A DNA stretch of 64,000 nucleotides, from assembly GCA_027485675.1 (NCBI GenBank), contig JAIXQP010000009.1, positions 1 through 64,000 of the forward strand, read 5' to 3'. Both the position numbers and the translations under genes were made by a program. Below, in pieces: positions 50,085 to 58,533 of this stretch. Below the pieces are notes generated by a model. It did no database searches. It was not told the origin of the DNA and was given only the letters and a program-made list of their open reading frames with translations. The DNA is from Terriglobales bacterium (GTDB lineage Bacteria > Acidobacteriota > Terriglobia > Bryobacterales > Bryobacteraceae). Each line of letters begins with the position of its first letter. The first letter of the stretch is position 1.

Positions 50085-52586
50085 ATGCGATGGCTCGTTC
50101 TGCTGTTGGCTTCCTCGGCTTGGGCGGCGGACCCCGTGGCGGTATTGCGGGAGCGGTGCTTGAAGTGTCACGGGGGCGAAAAGGTCTCGGCGGGTTTTGA
50201 CCTGACGAAGGCTGCTTCGCCGCGCGTGATGGCGAGGGTGGAGAGCGGGGAGATGCCGCTGGGCGGGCCGCGGCTTTCGGCCGAGGAAGTGGCCGCCGTG
50301 AAGAGTTGGGTGGAGGGCGGGGCGAAGCCCTTGGCCGCTGCTGCGCGGAAACCGTTCTGGGCGTTCCGGCCGGTGGTGAAGCCGCTGGTGCCGCAGGGGA
50401 CGGGGGCGAAGACGGCCATCGATGCGTTTCTGCTCGAGAAGCTGCAGGCCAAGAGCCTGGGCTTTGCGCCGCAGGCGGACGGGCGGACGCTGCTGCGGCG
50501 GCTGGCGTTTGATTTGACGGGACTGCCTCCGGCGGACGCGATGCCGTACGAGAAGGCCGTGGAGGCTTACCTGGCTTCGCCGCGCTATGGCGAACGGTGG
50601 GGGCGGCATTGGCTGGACGTCGTGCGCTTTGGGGAGACCGACGGCGGCGAGCACAATTTCGAACGGGCGCTGGCGTGGCCGTATCGCGACTACGTGATCG
50701 AATCGCTGAACGCCGATAAGCCGTATCCGCAGTTTCTGCGCGAGCAGATTGCGGGGGACCTGCTGGCTCCGCATGATTCGAAGATGGTCCGGGCGACGGG
50801 GTTCCTGACCGCGGGGCCGTGGGACTCCGTCTCCGCCGAGTTGAACAAAGACGCGGCGATGAAGGCCACGGCGCGCATGGACGAACTCGACGACATGGTG
50901 ACGACCACCATGCACACCTTCCAGGCGATGACGGCGAACTGCGCGCGCTGCCACGACCACAAGTTCGATCCGATTCCGACGCGGGACTACTACCGGCTGA
51001 CGGCGGTGTTTCAGGGCGTGGGCTTTGGGACGCGCGAGGTGGTGACGCCGGAGGCGAAGGCCGCCTACGAGAAGGCGACGGCGCCGCTGCGGGCGCAGTT
51101 GAAGGACGTGGAGCAGAAGATTGCCGACGTCGAAGACCCGGTGCGGGCGACGTATCTGCGGAAGGCGATTCGCGAGTTTCACGAAGCGCGCAAGGGCGAG
51201 TCGCGGCGGATTCCGGTGAACCCGGTGTTCAACGGGAACCGGATTCGCGAGGGCGGCGAGTTGCGACTGGTGATCACGGGGCATGACGGGCCGCTGGCGA
51301 AGCTCGATTGGCTGACCGTGGGGGGACGGCGGATTGAGAAGTGGCAGGCGGAGCGGAAGGCGACGCCGGACGAGCCGGTGTATCTGGCGCTGGGCGCGGC
51401 GCCGGCGGGCGCGGAGATGGCCTGGGCTTGCGATGAGAGTTTCGCGCGGAAGGCGGGCGGGATTACCGTCTATCGCGTGGAGGCCAAGCGGGGCGCGGAG
51501 TGGGTGGAGGCCGCGAGTTCGCTGGACCATGTGCGGAGCGTGGAGGTGTTGCTGCCGGTGGCGCCGGACCCGGGGCTGGTGCCGGAGTTGAAGGTGGTGC
51601 GGGACCGGTTGAAGGCGGAGATCGCGAAGATTCCGGCGCCGGAGCGGATCTATGCCGCGATGCCGCACAAGCCGGAGCAGGCCTATATCCTGGACCGGGG
51701 AAGCATTGGCAAGAAGGGCGCGGCGGTGGAGCCGGGGGCTCTCTCCGTGCTGCCGGCGGCGTTTGCGACGGACAAGGACCGGCGCCTGGCGCTGGCCGAT
51801 TGGTTGACCGATCCGGCGAATCCGTTGACGGCGCGGGTGATCGTCAACCGCGTGTGGTACTTCCATTTCGGCAATGGGCTGGTGAACACGCCGAGCGATT
51901 TCGGGCTGATGGGCGACCGGCCGTCGCATCCGGAACTGCTCGACTGGCTGGCGGCTTCGTTTGTGGAGAACGGCTGGAGCTTGAAGTGGCTGCACCGGCA
52001 GATTCTGCTGACGCAGGCCTATCAGCAGTCGGCGGCGCATAACGAGAAGGCCTTCGCCGTGGATGCGGGGAACCGGTTGCTGTGGCACATGCCGCTGAAG
52101 CGGATGGACGCGGAGACGCTGCGCGACTCGATGCTGGCGGCGGCGGGGACGTTGGACCTGACGATGGGTGGTCCGAGCTTCCGGCTGCACCGGATGGAGT
52201 CCGGCGGCTCGTATATCTTCAAGGCCGTGGCGAAGCCGGGGCCGGAGACGTGGAGGCGGTCGGTGTACCGATTCAATGTGCGGGGCGGCGACCGGCTGAT
52301 GATGGATAACTTCGATTGCCCGGATCCGTCGGTGGCGACGCCGCAGCGGAGTTCGTCGAATACGGCGCTGCAGGCGTTGACGCTGTTGAACGATGATTTC
52401 GTTTGGGAGCAGGCGCAGAAGCTGGCGGCGCGGGCGGGTAGTGTGGGGCGGGCGTACGAGATCGTGCTGGGGCGGCCGGCTTCGGCGCGGGAGCTCGAGT
52501 TAGGTGGCCAATATGCGGCGGAGCATTCGCTGGCGCTTTTCTGCCGGGTGTTGTTGAATACGAACGAATTTTTGTACATCCCATGA
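50085..52586 (+). CDS. exported PSCyt1-DUF1549-DUF1553 (PSD1) cytochrome-like protein
   Basis: An 833-aa exported protein. A signal peptide (LVLLLASSAWA) precedes a haem motif CLKCH (25-29). The DUF1549 region has RTLLRRLAFDLTGLPPADAM, SPRYGERWGRHWLDVVRFGE and a second CxxCH (CARCHDHKFDPIPT, 286-290). A beta-rich middle follows, then DUF1553 with RRLALADWLTDPANPLTARV, NRVWYFHFGNGLVNTPSDFG and QRSSSNTALQALTLLND. The family is abundant in Planctomycetes and Acidobacteria with no proven role. ATG 50085 is chosen for the signal peptide; the 4-base overlap with the DUF1501 gene shows coupling. Confidence 0.92.
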   Translation: MRWLVLLLASSAWAADPVAVLRERCLKCHGGEKVSAGFDLTKAASPRVMARVESGEMPLGGPRLSAEEVAAVKSWVEGGAKPLAAAARKPFWAFRPVVKPLVPQGTGAKTAIDAFLLEKLQAKSLGFAPQADGRTLLRRLAFDLTGLPPADAMPYEKAVEAYLASPRYGERWGRHWLDVVRFGETDGGEHNFERALAWPYRDYVIESLNADKPYPQFLREQIAGDLLAPHDSKMVRATGFLTAGPWDSVSAELNKDAAMKATARMDELDDMVTTTMHTFQAMTANCARCHDHKFDPIPTRDYYRLTAVFQGVGFGTREVVTPEAKAAYEKATAPLRAQLKDVEQKIADVEDPVRATYLRKAIREFHEARKGESRRIPVNPVFNGNRIREGGELRLVITGHDGPLAKLDWLTVGGRRIEKWQAERKATPDEPVYLALGAAPAGAEMAWACDESFARKAGGITVYRVEAKRGAEWVEAASSLDHVRSVEVLLPVAPDPGLVPELKVVRDRLKAEIAKIPAPERIYAAMPHKPEQAYILDRGSIGKKGAAVEPGALSVLPAAFATDKDRRLALADWLTDPANPLTARVIVNRVWYFHFGNGLVNTPSDFGLMGDRPSHPELLDWLAASFVENGWSLKWLHRQILLTQAYQQSAAHNEKAFAVDAGNRLLWHMPLKRMDAETLRDSMLAAAGTLDLTMGGPSFRLHRMESGGSYIFKAVAKPGPETWRRSVYRFNVRGGDRLMMDNFDCPDPSVATPQRSSSNTALQALTLLNDDFVWEQAQKLAARAGSVGRAYEIVLGRPASARELELGGQYAAEHSLALFCRVLLNTNEFLYIP

Positions 52587-53953
52587 CGAGACGAGATCTA
52601 CTTTGGAAGGCCGGCGGCGGCGCGGCGGGATTGGCGCTGGCGCAACTGCTGCAGGGCAAGGGGACGCACTTTCCGGCTAAGGCCAAGCGGATGATCATGA
52701 TCTTCCTGCCGGGCGGCTTGAGCGCGGTGGACACCTACGACTACAAGCCGGAACTCGTCAAGCATCACGGCAAGGAGACGCAGGGGGCGAATACGATTAC
52801 GCCGTTTTTTGGCAAGCGCGGGACGGTGATGCAGTCGCCGTGGAAGTTCGCGCAGCACGGGCAGAGCGGGAAGTGGGTGAGCGAGTTGTTGCCGCATTTG
52901 GCGACGTGCGTGGATGACACGACGTTCGTGCATTCGATGGTGACGCGGTCGAACGCGCACGGGCCGGCGCTGTTCCAGATGTCGACGGGGTTTATCTTTC
53001 AGGGGTTCCCGTCGATTGGTTCGTGGATCAGCTATGGGCTGGGGAGCGAGAACGAGAACCTGCCTTCGTTTGTGGTGTTGCCGGACCGGCGGGGGCTGCC
53101 GCCGTGCGGGGTGGCGAACTGGGGCAACGGGTTTTTGCCGGCGGTGCACCAGGGCGTGGCGTTTGGAACGAAGGAGCAGCCGATTGCGAATCTGCGGCCG
53201 CCGGCGGCGGTGAACGCGAAGGCGCAGGCGGCGAGCTACGATCTGCTGAGCCAGTTGAACGGGGCGCACGCGGAGGCGAATCCGGGCGAGGATGCGCTGG
53301 TGTCGCGGATCCGGGCGTATGAGTTGGCGGCGAAGATGCAGTTGGCGGCGCCGGAGGTGACCGACATTAGCGGGGAGACCGCGGCCACGCGGAAGGCTTA
53401 TGGCCTCGATGATCCGGAGATGCGGGACTACGGCTATAACTGCCTGCTGGCCCGGCGGCTGATGGAGCGCGGGGTGCGGGTGATCCAGATGTACAATGGC
53501 GGCCACTTTGGCGCGCCGCGGGTGAACTGGGACGCGCATGAGGACCTGATCACGAACCACGGGAAGAACGCGCGGATTCTGGATCAGCCGACGGCGGCGT
53601 TGCTGAAGGATCTGAAGCAGCGGGGCATGCTGGACGATACGCTCGTTGTGTTCACGACGGAGTTTGGGCGGTTGCCGATCTCGGAAGGCTTGGGCGAAGG
53701 CGGCCGGGACCATAACCCGGAGGGCTTTACGTCGTGGATGGTGGGGCCGGGCCTGAAGAAGGGCTTCAGCTACGGGTCAACGGATGAGATGGGGTACAAA
53801 GCGACGGATAACCCGGTGACGCTGTACGACTTCCACGCGACCATCCTGCACCTGATGGGCCTGGACCACACGCGGCTGAGCTGGTACCACAATGGCTTGC
53901 AGCGGCGGTTGACCGACGTGCATGGGCACGTGATCAAGCCGCTTTTTTCTTAG
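52583..53953 (+). CDS. DUF1501 family exported protein
   Basis: A 456-aa protein with a twin-Arg type leader (TRRDLLWKAGGGAAGLALAQ). The DUF1501 core, distantly related to alkaline phosphatase/sulfatase, shows MIMIFLPGGLSAVDTYDYKP, DDTTFVHSMVTRSNAHGPA, MYNGGHFGAPRVNWDAHEDL, VVFTTEFGRLP and GGRDHNPEGFTSWMVGPGLKKG; the Asp/His residues suggest a metal site. It is always paired with a DUF1549/DUF1553 protein, as here. The 3' end overlaps the convergent TerC gene by 20 bases. Confidence 0.92.
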   Translation: MTRRDLLWKAGGGAAGLALAQLLQGKGTHFPAKAKRMIMIFLPGGLSAVDTYDYKPELVKHHGKETQGANTITPFFGKRGTVMQSPWKFAQHGQSGKWVSELLPHLATCVDDTTFVHSMVTRSNAHGPALFQMSTGFIFQGFPSIGSWISYGLGSENENLPSFVVLPDRRGLPPCGVANWGNGFLPAVHQGVAFGTKEQPIANLRPPAAVNAKAQAASYDLLSQLNGAHAEANPGEDALVSRIRAYELAAKMQLAAPEVTDISGETAATRKAYGLDDPEMRDYGYNCLLARRLMERGVRVIQMYNGGHFGAPRVNWDAHEDLITNHGKNARILDQPTAALLKDLKQRGMLDDTLVVFTTEFGRLPISEGLGEGGRDHNPEGFTSWMVGPGLKKGFSYGSTDEMGYKATDNPVTLYDFHATILHLMGLDHTRLSWYHNGLQRRLTDVHGHVIKPLFS

Positions 53954-54608
53954 CCGAGAGGAGCCAGCCGGCGGCGACGACGAGGAGGGCGCCACCGGCC
54001 TGGATGGCGACGTCGACGACGAAGGGCGGGTGGTAGATCTTGGCGATGACCGGATCCGTCAGGATCATCTCGGCGCCGACGCGGCCGAGGATGGCGGCGC
54101 CGACCCAGACGATGACGGGGTACTTGTCCATGATGGTGGACAGGATCTTCGAGGTGAAGACGACGAACGGGATCGACAGGCCGAGGCCGAAGATGAGCAG
54201 GAAGAGGCTGCCTTTCGAGGTGCCCGCTACGGCGAGGATGTTGTCGACGGACATGGTGATGTCGGCAACGAGGATGTACCAGATGGCGGACATGAGCGAG
54301 GTGGCCTGGGGGCCGCCGGCGTCGTGATCGGCGGCGTCGGTGAGGAGCTTGATGGCGATCCAGAAGATCGCGAGGCCGCCGACGAGTTTCAGCCAGGAGA
54401 CCTGGAGGAGTTGGGCGGCGAAGAAGGTGAGACCGATGCGGAGCACGACGGCGACGCCAGCGCCGATCAAGATGCCGAGTTTCTTTTCGCGGTCCGGCAG
54501 GGACTTGACGGCGAGCGCGATGATGACCGCGTTGTCTCCGGCCAGGAGGAGGTCAATCAGGACGATAGCGAAGATGTCGATGAGGAGTTGAAGAGACAGT
54601 TCCGGCAT
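53934..54608 (-). CDS. TerC/YjbE-family integral membrane protein
   Basis: A 224-aa membrane protein with about seven helices. LIDLLLAGDNAVIIALAVKSLP and YILVADITMSVDNILAVAG contain the two conserved acidic/Asn pairs (GDNA and SVDN) of the TerC family, whose members handle metal ions such as manganese. The start is Met 54608 (MPELSLQLL); an upstream start at 54635 adds nine non-conserved residues. It is divergent from the redox-protein operon by 64 bases. Confidence 0.9.
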   Translation of the reverse strand: MPELSLQLLIDIFAIVLIDLLLAGDNAVIIALAVKSLPDREKKLGILIGAGVAVVLRIGLTFFAAQLLQVSWLKLVGGLAIFWIAIKLLTDAADHDAGGPQATSLMSAIWYILVADITMSVDNILAVAGTSKGSLFLLIFGLGLSIPFVVFTSKILSTIMDKYPVIVWVGAAILGRVGAEMILTDPVIAKIYHPPFVVDVAIQAGGALLVVAAGWLLSAKKKAA

Positions 54609-54672
54609 GCAGGGCTGGTGTCCTGAAGATAGCACGACCGGTTACCCGTTCCGCGCATCTACATAGGTGACT

Positions 54673-55512
54673 ATGGCTCCTCTCTGGATGAAGCGTTGGC
54701 TGCTGGCGGCCGGGATTTACAACATTTCCTGGGGGTTGCTGGTGGGATTGTGGCCCAACCTGATGTTCGATTGGGCGGGCATGGAGCGGCCGAACTACCC
54801 GGAGTTGTGGCAGTGCATTGCGATGATCGTGGGGGTGTATGGCGTTGGGTACTCGGCGGCTTCGCTGGATCCGTACCGGCATTGGCCGATTGTTTTGGTG
54901 GGTTTTCTGGGCAAGCTGTTTGGGCCGATCGGCTTTGTGCAGGCGGCGGTGACGGAGCGGTTTTCGTGGTGGTTCGGAATCAACAATGTGACGAACGACC
55001 TGATCTGGCTGATTCCGTTTGCGCTGATTCTGAAGGGTGCGTGGACGGATCGGGGGCCGGTGGGCGACCTGGGGGCGTTTCTGGCGGGGCACCGGAATGC
55101 GTTGGTGGTATTCCTGCGGCACGCGGGGTGTACCTTCTGCCGGGAGACGCTGGCGGACGTGGCGCGGCAGCGGAAGCAGATTGAAGCGGACGGGACGAAG
55201 ATTGTCTTGGTGCACATGGGGGGCTCCGAGGAGTTCTTTGCGCAGTACGGCTTGGCGGACGTGGAGCGGGTGCATGATCCGGAGCGGGCTTTGTATAAGG
55301 CGTTTGGGTTGCAGCGGGGGAGTTTGTGGCAGTTGCTGGGGCCGTCCGTTTGGTGGCGGGGGTTTGGGGCTTGGCGGCAGCACGGGATGGGGTTTTTAGA
55401 GGGCGACGGGTTTCAGATGCCGGGGGCGTTTCTGGTGAAGGGGGGGCGTCTCGTGAAGGAGTATCGCCACGCGACGGCGGGCGACCGGCCGGACTATTGC
55501 CAGCTATCGTAG
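54673..55512 (+). CDS. membrane domain fused to peroxiredoxin-like (SelL-related) redox domain
   Basis: A 279-aa protein. Residues 5-122 form four hydrophobic segments with WAGMERPNYPELWQCIAMIV and HWPIVLVGFLGKLFGPIGF. From about 135 a thioredoxin-fold domain begins, with LRHAGCTFCRETLADVAR carrying C153-x-x-C156 in the AhpC/PRX-like2 (SelL-related) position. It would tether a thiol reductase or peroxidase to the membrane. TACATA at 54660-54665 lies seven bases before ATG 54673; GTG 54667 is an alternative. It leads the hemD-atp operon (four bases to hemD). Confidence 0.8.
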   Translation: MAPLWMKRWLLAAGIYNISWGLLVGLWPNLMFDWAGMERPNYPELWQCIAMIVGVYGVGYSAASLDPYRHWPIVLVGFLGKLFGPIGFVQAAVTERFSWWFGINNVTNDLIWLIPFALILKGAWTDRGPVGDLGAFLAGHRNALVVFLRHAGCTFCRETLADVARQRKQIEADGTKIVLVHMGGSEEFFAQYGLADVERVHDPERALYKAFGLQRGSLWQLLGPSVWWRGFGAWRQHGMGFLEGDGFQMPGAFLVKGGRLVKEYRHATAGDRPDYCQLS

Positions 55513-55516
55513 AAGC

Positions 55517-56329
55517 ATGGGTTTTGACGGCCTTCGGGTTCTGGCGTTAGAGTCGCGCCGCGCGGCGGAGATGGCGGTGCTGGTGGAGAAGAACGGGGGC
55601 GTGGCGACGGTGGCGCCGTCGATGCGGGAGGTGCCGCTCGACGATAATCCGGAGGCGTTTGCGTTTTTCGACCGGCTGCGGGCGGGTGATTTCGATTTGG
55701 TGATCCTGCTGACGGGGGTGGGGACGCGGGCTTTGGATAAGGTGCTCTCGACGAGGTGGCCGGAGGGCGCGCTGGCGGCGGAGTTGCGGAAGTTGCCGGT
55801 GGTGGCGCGGGGTCCGAAGCCGATGGCCGTGCTGCGGGAGTGGAGCGTGCCGGCGGCGGCGATGGCGCCGGAGCCGAACACGTGGCGGGAGTTGATGCAG
55901 GTGATGCGGGGGCGGACGGAGCGGCGCATCGCGGTGCAGGAGTATGGGAAGTCGAACCTGGCTTTGTTGGAGGCGCTGCGGGAACAAGGGGCGGCGGTGA
56001 CGCCGGTGCCGGTGTACCAATGGGCGCTGCCGGAAGACACGGCGCCGCTGCGGGCGGCGGCGCGGGGGTTGGGGGCGGGGGCGTTCGACGTGATTCTGCT
56101 GACGACGTCGATTCAGGTGACGCATCTGCTGCAGGTGGCGGCGGAGGAGGGCGTGGATGTTTTGCCGGCGCTGCGGCGGATGGTGATCGGCTCGATTGGA
56201 CCCACTACAACTGAAGCGCTTGAAGAGATAGGATTAAAGGCCGATATGGAGCCGTCGCACCCGAAGATGGGCATTTTGGTGAAAGACGCCGGGGAACAGG
56301 CGGCGGCGATCCTGGAGGCAAAGCGATGA
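55517..56329 (+). CDS. hemD: uroporphyrinogen-III synthase
   Basis: A 270-aa two-lobed protein with the weakly conserved HemD pattern: LRVLALESRRAAEMAVLVEKNGG, FDLVILLTGVGTRALDKVL, RIAVQEYGKSNLALLEALREQGA, VPVYQWALPEDT, FDVILLTTSIQVTHLLQVA and MVIGSIGPTTTEALEEIGLKADMEPSHPKMGILV. It closes the tetrapyrrole ring in haem and sirohaem synthesis. No other haem synthesis gene is adjacent; instead it precedes an oxidase and a six-haem cytochrome, overlapping the former by four bases. Confidence 0.88.
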   Translation: MGFDGLRVLALESRRAAEMAVLVEKNGGVATVAPSMREVPLDDNPEAFAFFDRLRAGDFDLVILLTGVGTRALDKVLSTRWPEGALAAELRKLPVVARGPKPMAVLREWSVPAAAMAPEPNTWRELMQVMRGRTERRIAVQEYGKSNLALLEALREQGAAVTPVPVYQWALPEDTAPLRAAARGLGAGAFDVILLTTSIQVTHLLQVAAEEGVDVLPALRRMVIGSIGPTTTEALEEIGLKADMEPSHPKMGILVKDAGEQAAAILEAKR

Positions 56330-57468
56330 ATCGGCGCGATCTGGTGAGGAACTTGGTGAGCCTGGCGGCGGGGTCGCCGCTGCTTTCGGCCGAGGTGCCG
56401 GATGATCTCATGGGCCCGATCAACGTGCATGAGTTTGAGGAAGTTGCCAAGCGGAAGATGCACAAGCTGGCTTACGACTTCATCGCCGGGGGCGTGGAGG
56501 ACGAGTACACGCTGCGGGCGAATCGCGAGGCGTACGAGAAGTATGTGCTGCGGCCGCGGGTGATGACCGATGTTTCGAACGTCTCGCTCGAAGTGGACCT
56601 GCTGGGGATGAAGCTCGCCAGTCCGATTCTGATTGCGCCGACGGGGGGCAAAAATCTGGTGCTGGAGAACGCCGATGAGAAGGTGGCGGCGGCGGCCCTG
56701 GCTTCGAAGACGCTGATCTGTTCGGGGACGGGCGTGCAGAAGATTCTGCAGAGCGGGGCTCCGCTTGCGTGGTGGAGCAATACGATTGGCGCGGCGACCA
56801 AGGCGCAGGCGCGGGGTTACGCGCGGCGGATTGAAGACGGCGGCGGGAAGGGGATCACGCTGACGGTGGACAACCAGTATCAGTCGAATCGCGACCGGAA
56901 CAACCGGAACCGGTTTGACTATGGCTACATGCAGACCGGGGTGCCGAAGGACGGCGAGCCGAAGCCGGCGCCGAAGTCTCCGGCGCTGCCGGCGATGTGG
57001 CAGCCGCATACGCCGCAGATGACGTGGGAACAGATTTCGTGGATGAAAGAGGGCGCGAAGATCCCGGTGATTGTGAAGGGCATCATTCATCCGGAGGACG
57101 CGGCGCTGGCCGTGAAGCACGGGGCGGACGCGATCGTCGTTTCGAACCACGGCGGGCGGCAGTTGGACGGGGTGATGGGGACGCTGGAGGCGTTGCCGGA
57201 TTGCGTGGATGCCGTGGGTGGGAAGGTGCCGGTGCTGATGGACGGCGGGCTGCGGCGGGGCACCGATATTCTGAAGGCGATGGCGCTGGGGGCGAAGGCG
57301 GTGTTGGTGGGCCGGGCGCCGTTGTGGGGCTTGGGCGCGTTCGGGCAGCCGGGCGTGGAGCGGGTGCTGTGGATGCTGAACGCGGAGTTGAAGTTGGCGA
57401 TGGCGTTGGCGGGTATGGCGAAGCCGGGTGACATCACGCGGACGATTGTGCGGAGGAAGTTGGCATGA
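56326..57468 (+). CDS. FMN-dependent alpha-hydroxy-acid oxidising protein, probably exported
   Basis: A 380-aa TIM-barrel flavoenzyme of the glycolate/lactate oxidase family. A twin-Arg type N-terminus (NRRDLVRNLVSLAAGSPLLSA) is unusual for the family. Core sites: AYDFIAGGVEDEYTLRAN, LRPRVM, LIAPTGG, TLTVDNQ, IPVIVKGI (Lys) and SNHGGRQLDG (catalytic His and Arg). The position of the YVYKD-type tyrosine reads AWWSNTIG. It probably oxidises a hydroxy acid such as lactate or glycolate. ATGA overlaps at both ends tie it to hemD and the hexaheme cytochrome. Confidence 0.87.
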   Translation: MNRRDLVRNLVSLAAGSPLLSAEVPDDLMGPINVHEFEEVAKRKMHKLAYDFIAGGVEDEYTLRANREAYEKYVLRPRVMTDVSNVSLEVDLLGMKLASPILIAPTGGKNLVLENADEKVAAAALASKTLICSGTGVQKILQSGAPLAWWSNTIGAATKAQARGYARRIEDGGGKGITLTVDNQYQSNRDRNNRNRFDYGYMQTGVPKDGEPKPAPKSPALPAMWQPHTPQMTWEQISWMKEGAKIPVIVKGIIHPEDAALAVKHGADAIVVSNHGGRQLDGVMGTLEALPDCVDAVGGKVPVLMDGGLRRGTDILKAMALGAKAVLVGRAPLWGLGAFGQPGVERVLWMLNAELKLAMALAGMAKPGDITRTIVRRKLA

Positions 57469-57959
57469 TCTGGGTGTTGCTGCTGGTGTTGGGCGCGGTT
57501 GGTTTGGAGGCGCAGCAGGATTGCGCGCCTTGCCATAACGAACAGATCGCGGACTTCGGCAAGCATAAGCACAACACGAAGGCCGGCTTGCAGTGCGGCG
57601 TTTGCCATGGGCCGAGCGATAAACACCGGAAGAGCAACGGGGAGGCGCCGCCGGACCGCGTGGCCGCGCCGGACGAGGTGGCCGGGATGTGCGGGAACTG
57701 CCATTTGCTTGAGAAGAATCAGTACGTCGAGAGCAAGCATCATCACGCGGTGGTGCAGCGGACGGCGAAATCGGCCAACTGCAGCACGTGCCACGGGCAT
57801 CACGATATGAAGGAGTGGACGGCGACGCAGGCGGGTTGCGCGCGGTGCCATACGTCGACGCCGGCGGCTTGCAAGGAGAAGCCGGTGGGGGTGGCGGTGG
57901 CGAAGGTGACGTGCATGAACTGCCACGCGCGGCATACGTTAGCGGTAGCGTCGCGATGA
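57465..57959 (+). CDS. exported hexaheme c-type cytochrome
   Basis: A 164-aa exported protein with six CxxCH motifs in about 140 residues: CAPCH, CGVCH, CGNCH, CSTCH, CARCH and CMNCH, plus extra His residues able to act as distal ligands (KHKHN, KHHH, HGHHD). The signal peptide is MIWVLLLVLGAVGLEAQ. The haem spacing resembles small multihaem electron carriers of the cytochrome c3/c554 type rather than a named enzyme. Likely role: electron transfer across the periplasm from the neighbouring flavoenzyme (inference). It overlaps atpZ by four bases. Confidence 0.9.
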   Translation: MIWVLLLVLGAVGLEAQQDCAPCHNEQIADFGKHKHNTKAGLQCGVCHGPSDKHRKSNGEAPPDRVAAPDEVAGMCGNCHLLEKNQYVESKHHHAVVQRTAKSANCSTCHGHHDMKEWTATQAGCARCHTSTPAACKEKPVGVAVAKVTCMNCHARHTLAVASR

Positions 57960-58183
57960 AGCGGGAACGCAGCGTCGGGCGGATGATCTCCGACTACATG
58001 AATCTGGCGCTGATTTTGCCGGTGAGTGTGGTGGTGGGTTACGGGATTGGCGCGGCGCTGGACCATGTGTTCGGGACGAAGTTCTGGGGCGTGACCTGGC
58101 TGATCGTGGGGGTGATTGCGGGGATGCGCGATCTGATCCGGAAGCTGAACAAAGAGTTTGAGCGGGACATGGAAGAGAAGTGA
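57956..58183 (+). CDS. atpZ: AtpZ/AtpI-like ATP synthase accessory membrane protein
   Basis: A 75-aa protein with two membrane helices (LALILPVSVVVGYGIGAALD and WGVTWLIVGVIAGM) and charged ends (MKRERSVGRM, NKEFERDMEEK). This is the AtpZ pattern of small proteins ahead of F0 operons, thought to aid Mg/Ca transport or ring assembly. ATGA overlaps the cytochrome stop, and its own stop overlaps the next GTG start. Confidence 0.8.
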   Translation: MKRERSVGRMISDYMNLALILPVSVVVGYGIGAALDHVFGTKFWGVTWLIVGVIAGMRDLIRKLNKEFERDMEEK

Positions 58184-58533
58184 CGGACTACGCGGGATTG
58201 GTGCGGCGGTTGGAGTGGGGCATTGCGGGGTGGGGCGTGGTGTTCGCGGCGGTGGCGGGGATGGGTTGGGGCGGATTGGCGGCGCTGGGGGTGGCGATGG
58301 GCGCCGGGGCGGCGTGGGCGAATTTCCGGTGGCTGGAGCGGGCGTTCGCGCGGCCGGAGCCGGCCAGCGCGGGGTTATTGGGCCTGCGGTTAGCCGTGCT
58401 GGGGGCGGTGGGCTATGTTATGCTGAAGGTATTTGCGGTTACCCCTGTCACGTTCCTGGTGGGACTGTTGACCGCTGCGGCAGCAGCGCTGGGGGAAGCG
58501 CTCTACCAACTGATCTATGCACGAATCTCATGA
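58180..58533 (+). CDS. atpI: ATP synthase subunit I-like membrane protein
   Basis: A 117-aa protein with four hydrophobic segments (WGIAGWGVVFAAVAGMGWGG, LAALGVAMGAGAAWANFRWL, LRLAVLGAVGYVMLKVFAV, FLVGLLTAAAAALGEALYQL). Length, position between atpZ and atpB, and the NFRWL motif after the second helix fit ATP synthase protein I, a c-ring assembly factor. The GTG start overlaps the atpZ stop, and its end overlaps atpB by 17 bases. Confidence 0.72.
   Translation: MTDYAGLVRRLEWGIAGWGVVFAAVAGMGWGGLAALGVAMGAGAAWANFRWLERAFARPEPASAGLLGLRLAVLGAVGYVMLKVFAVTPVTFLVGLLTAAAAALGEALYQLIYARIS

Noticed and set aside
49830-52190. 786-codon frame on the minus strand
   Set aside because: Runs through the tRNA and opposite the DUF1549/DUF1553 gene; Arg/His/Pro-rich shadow.
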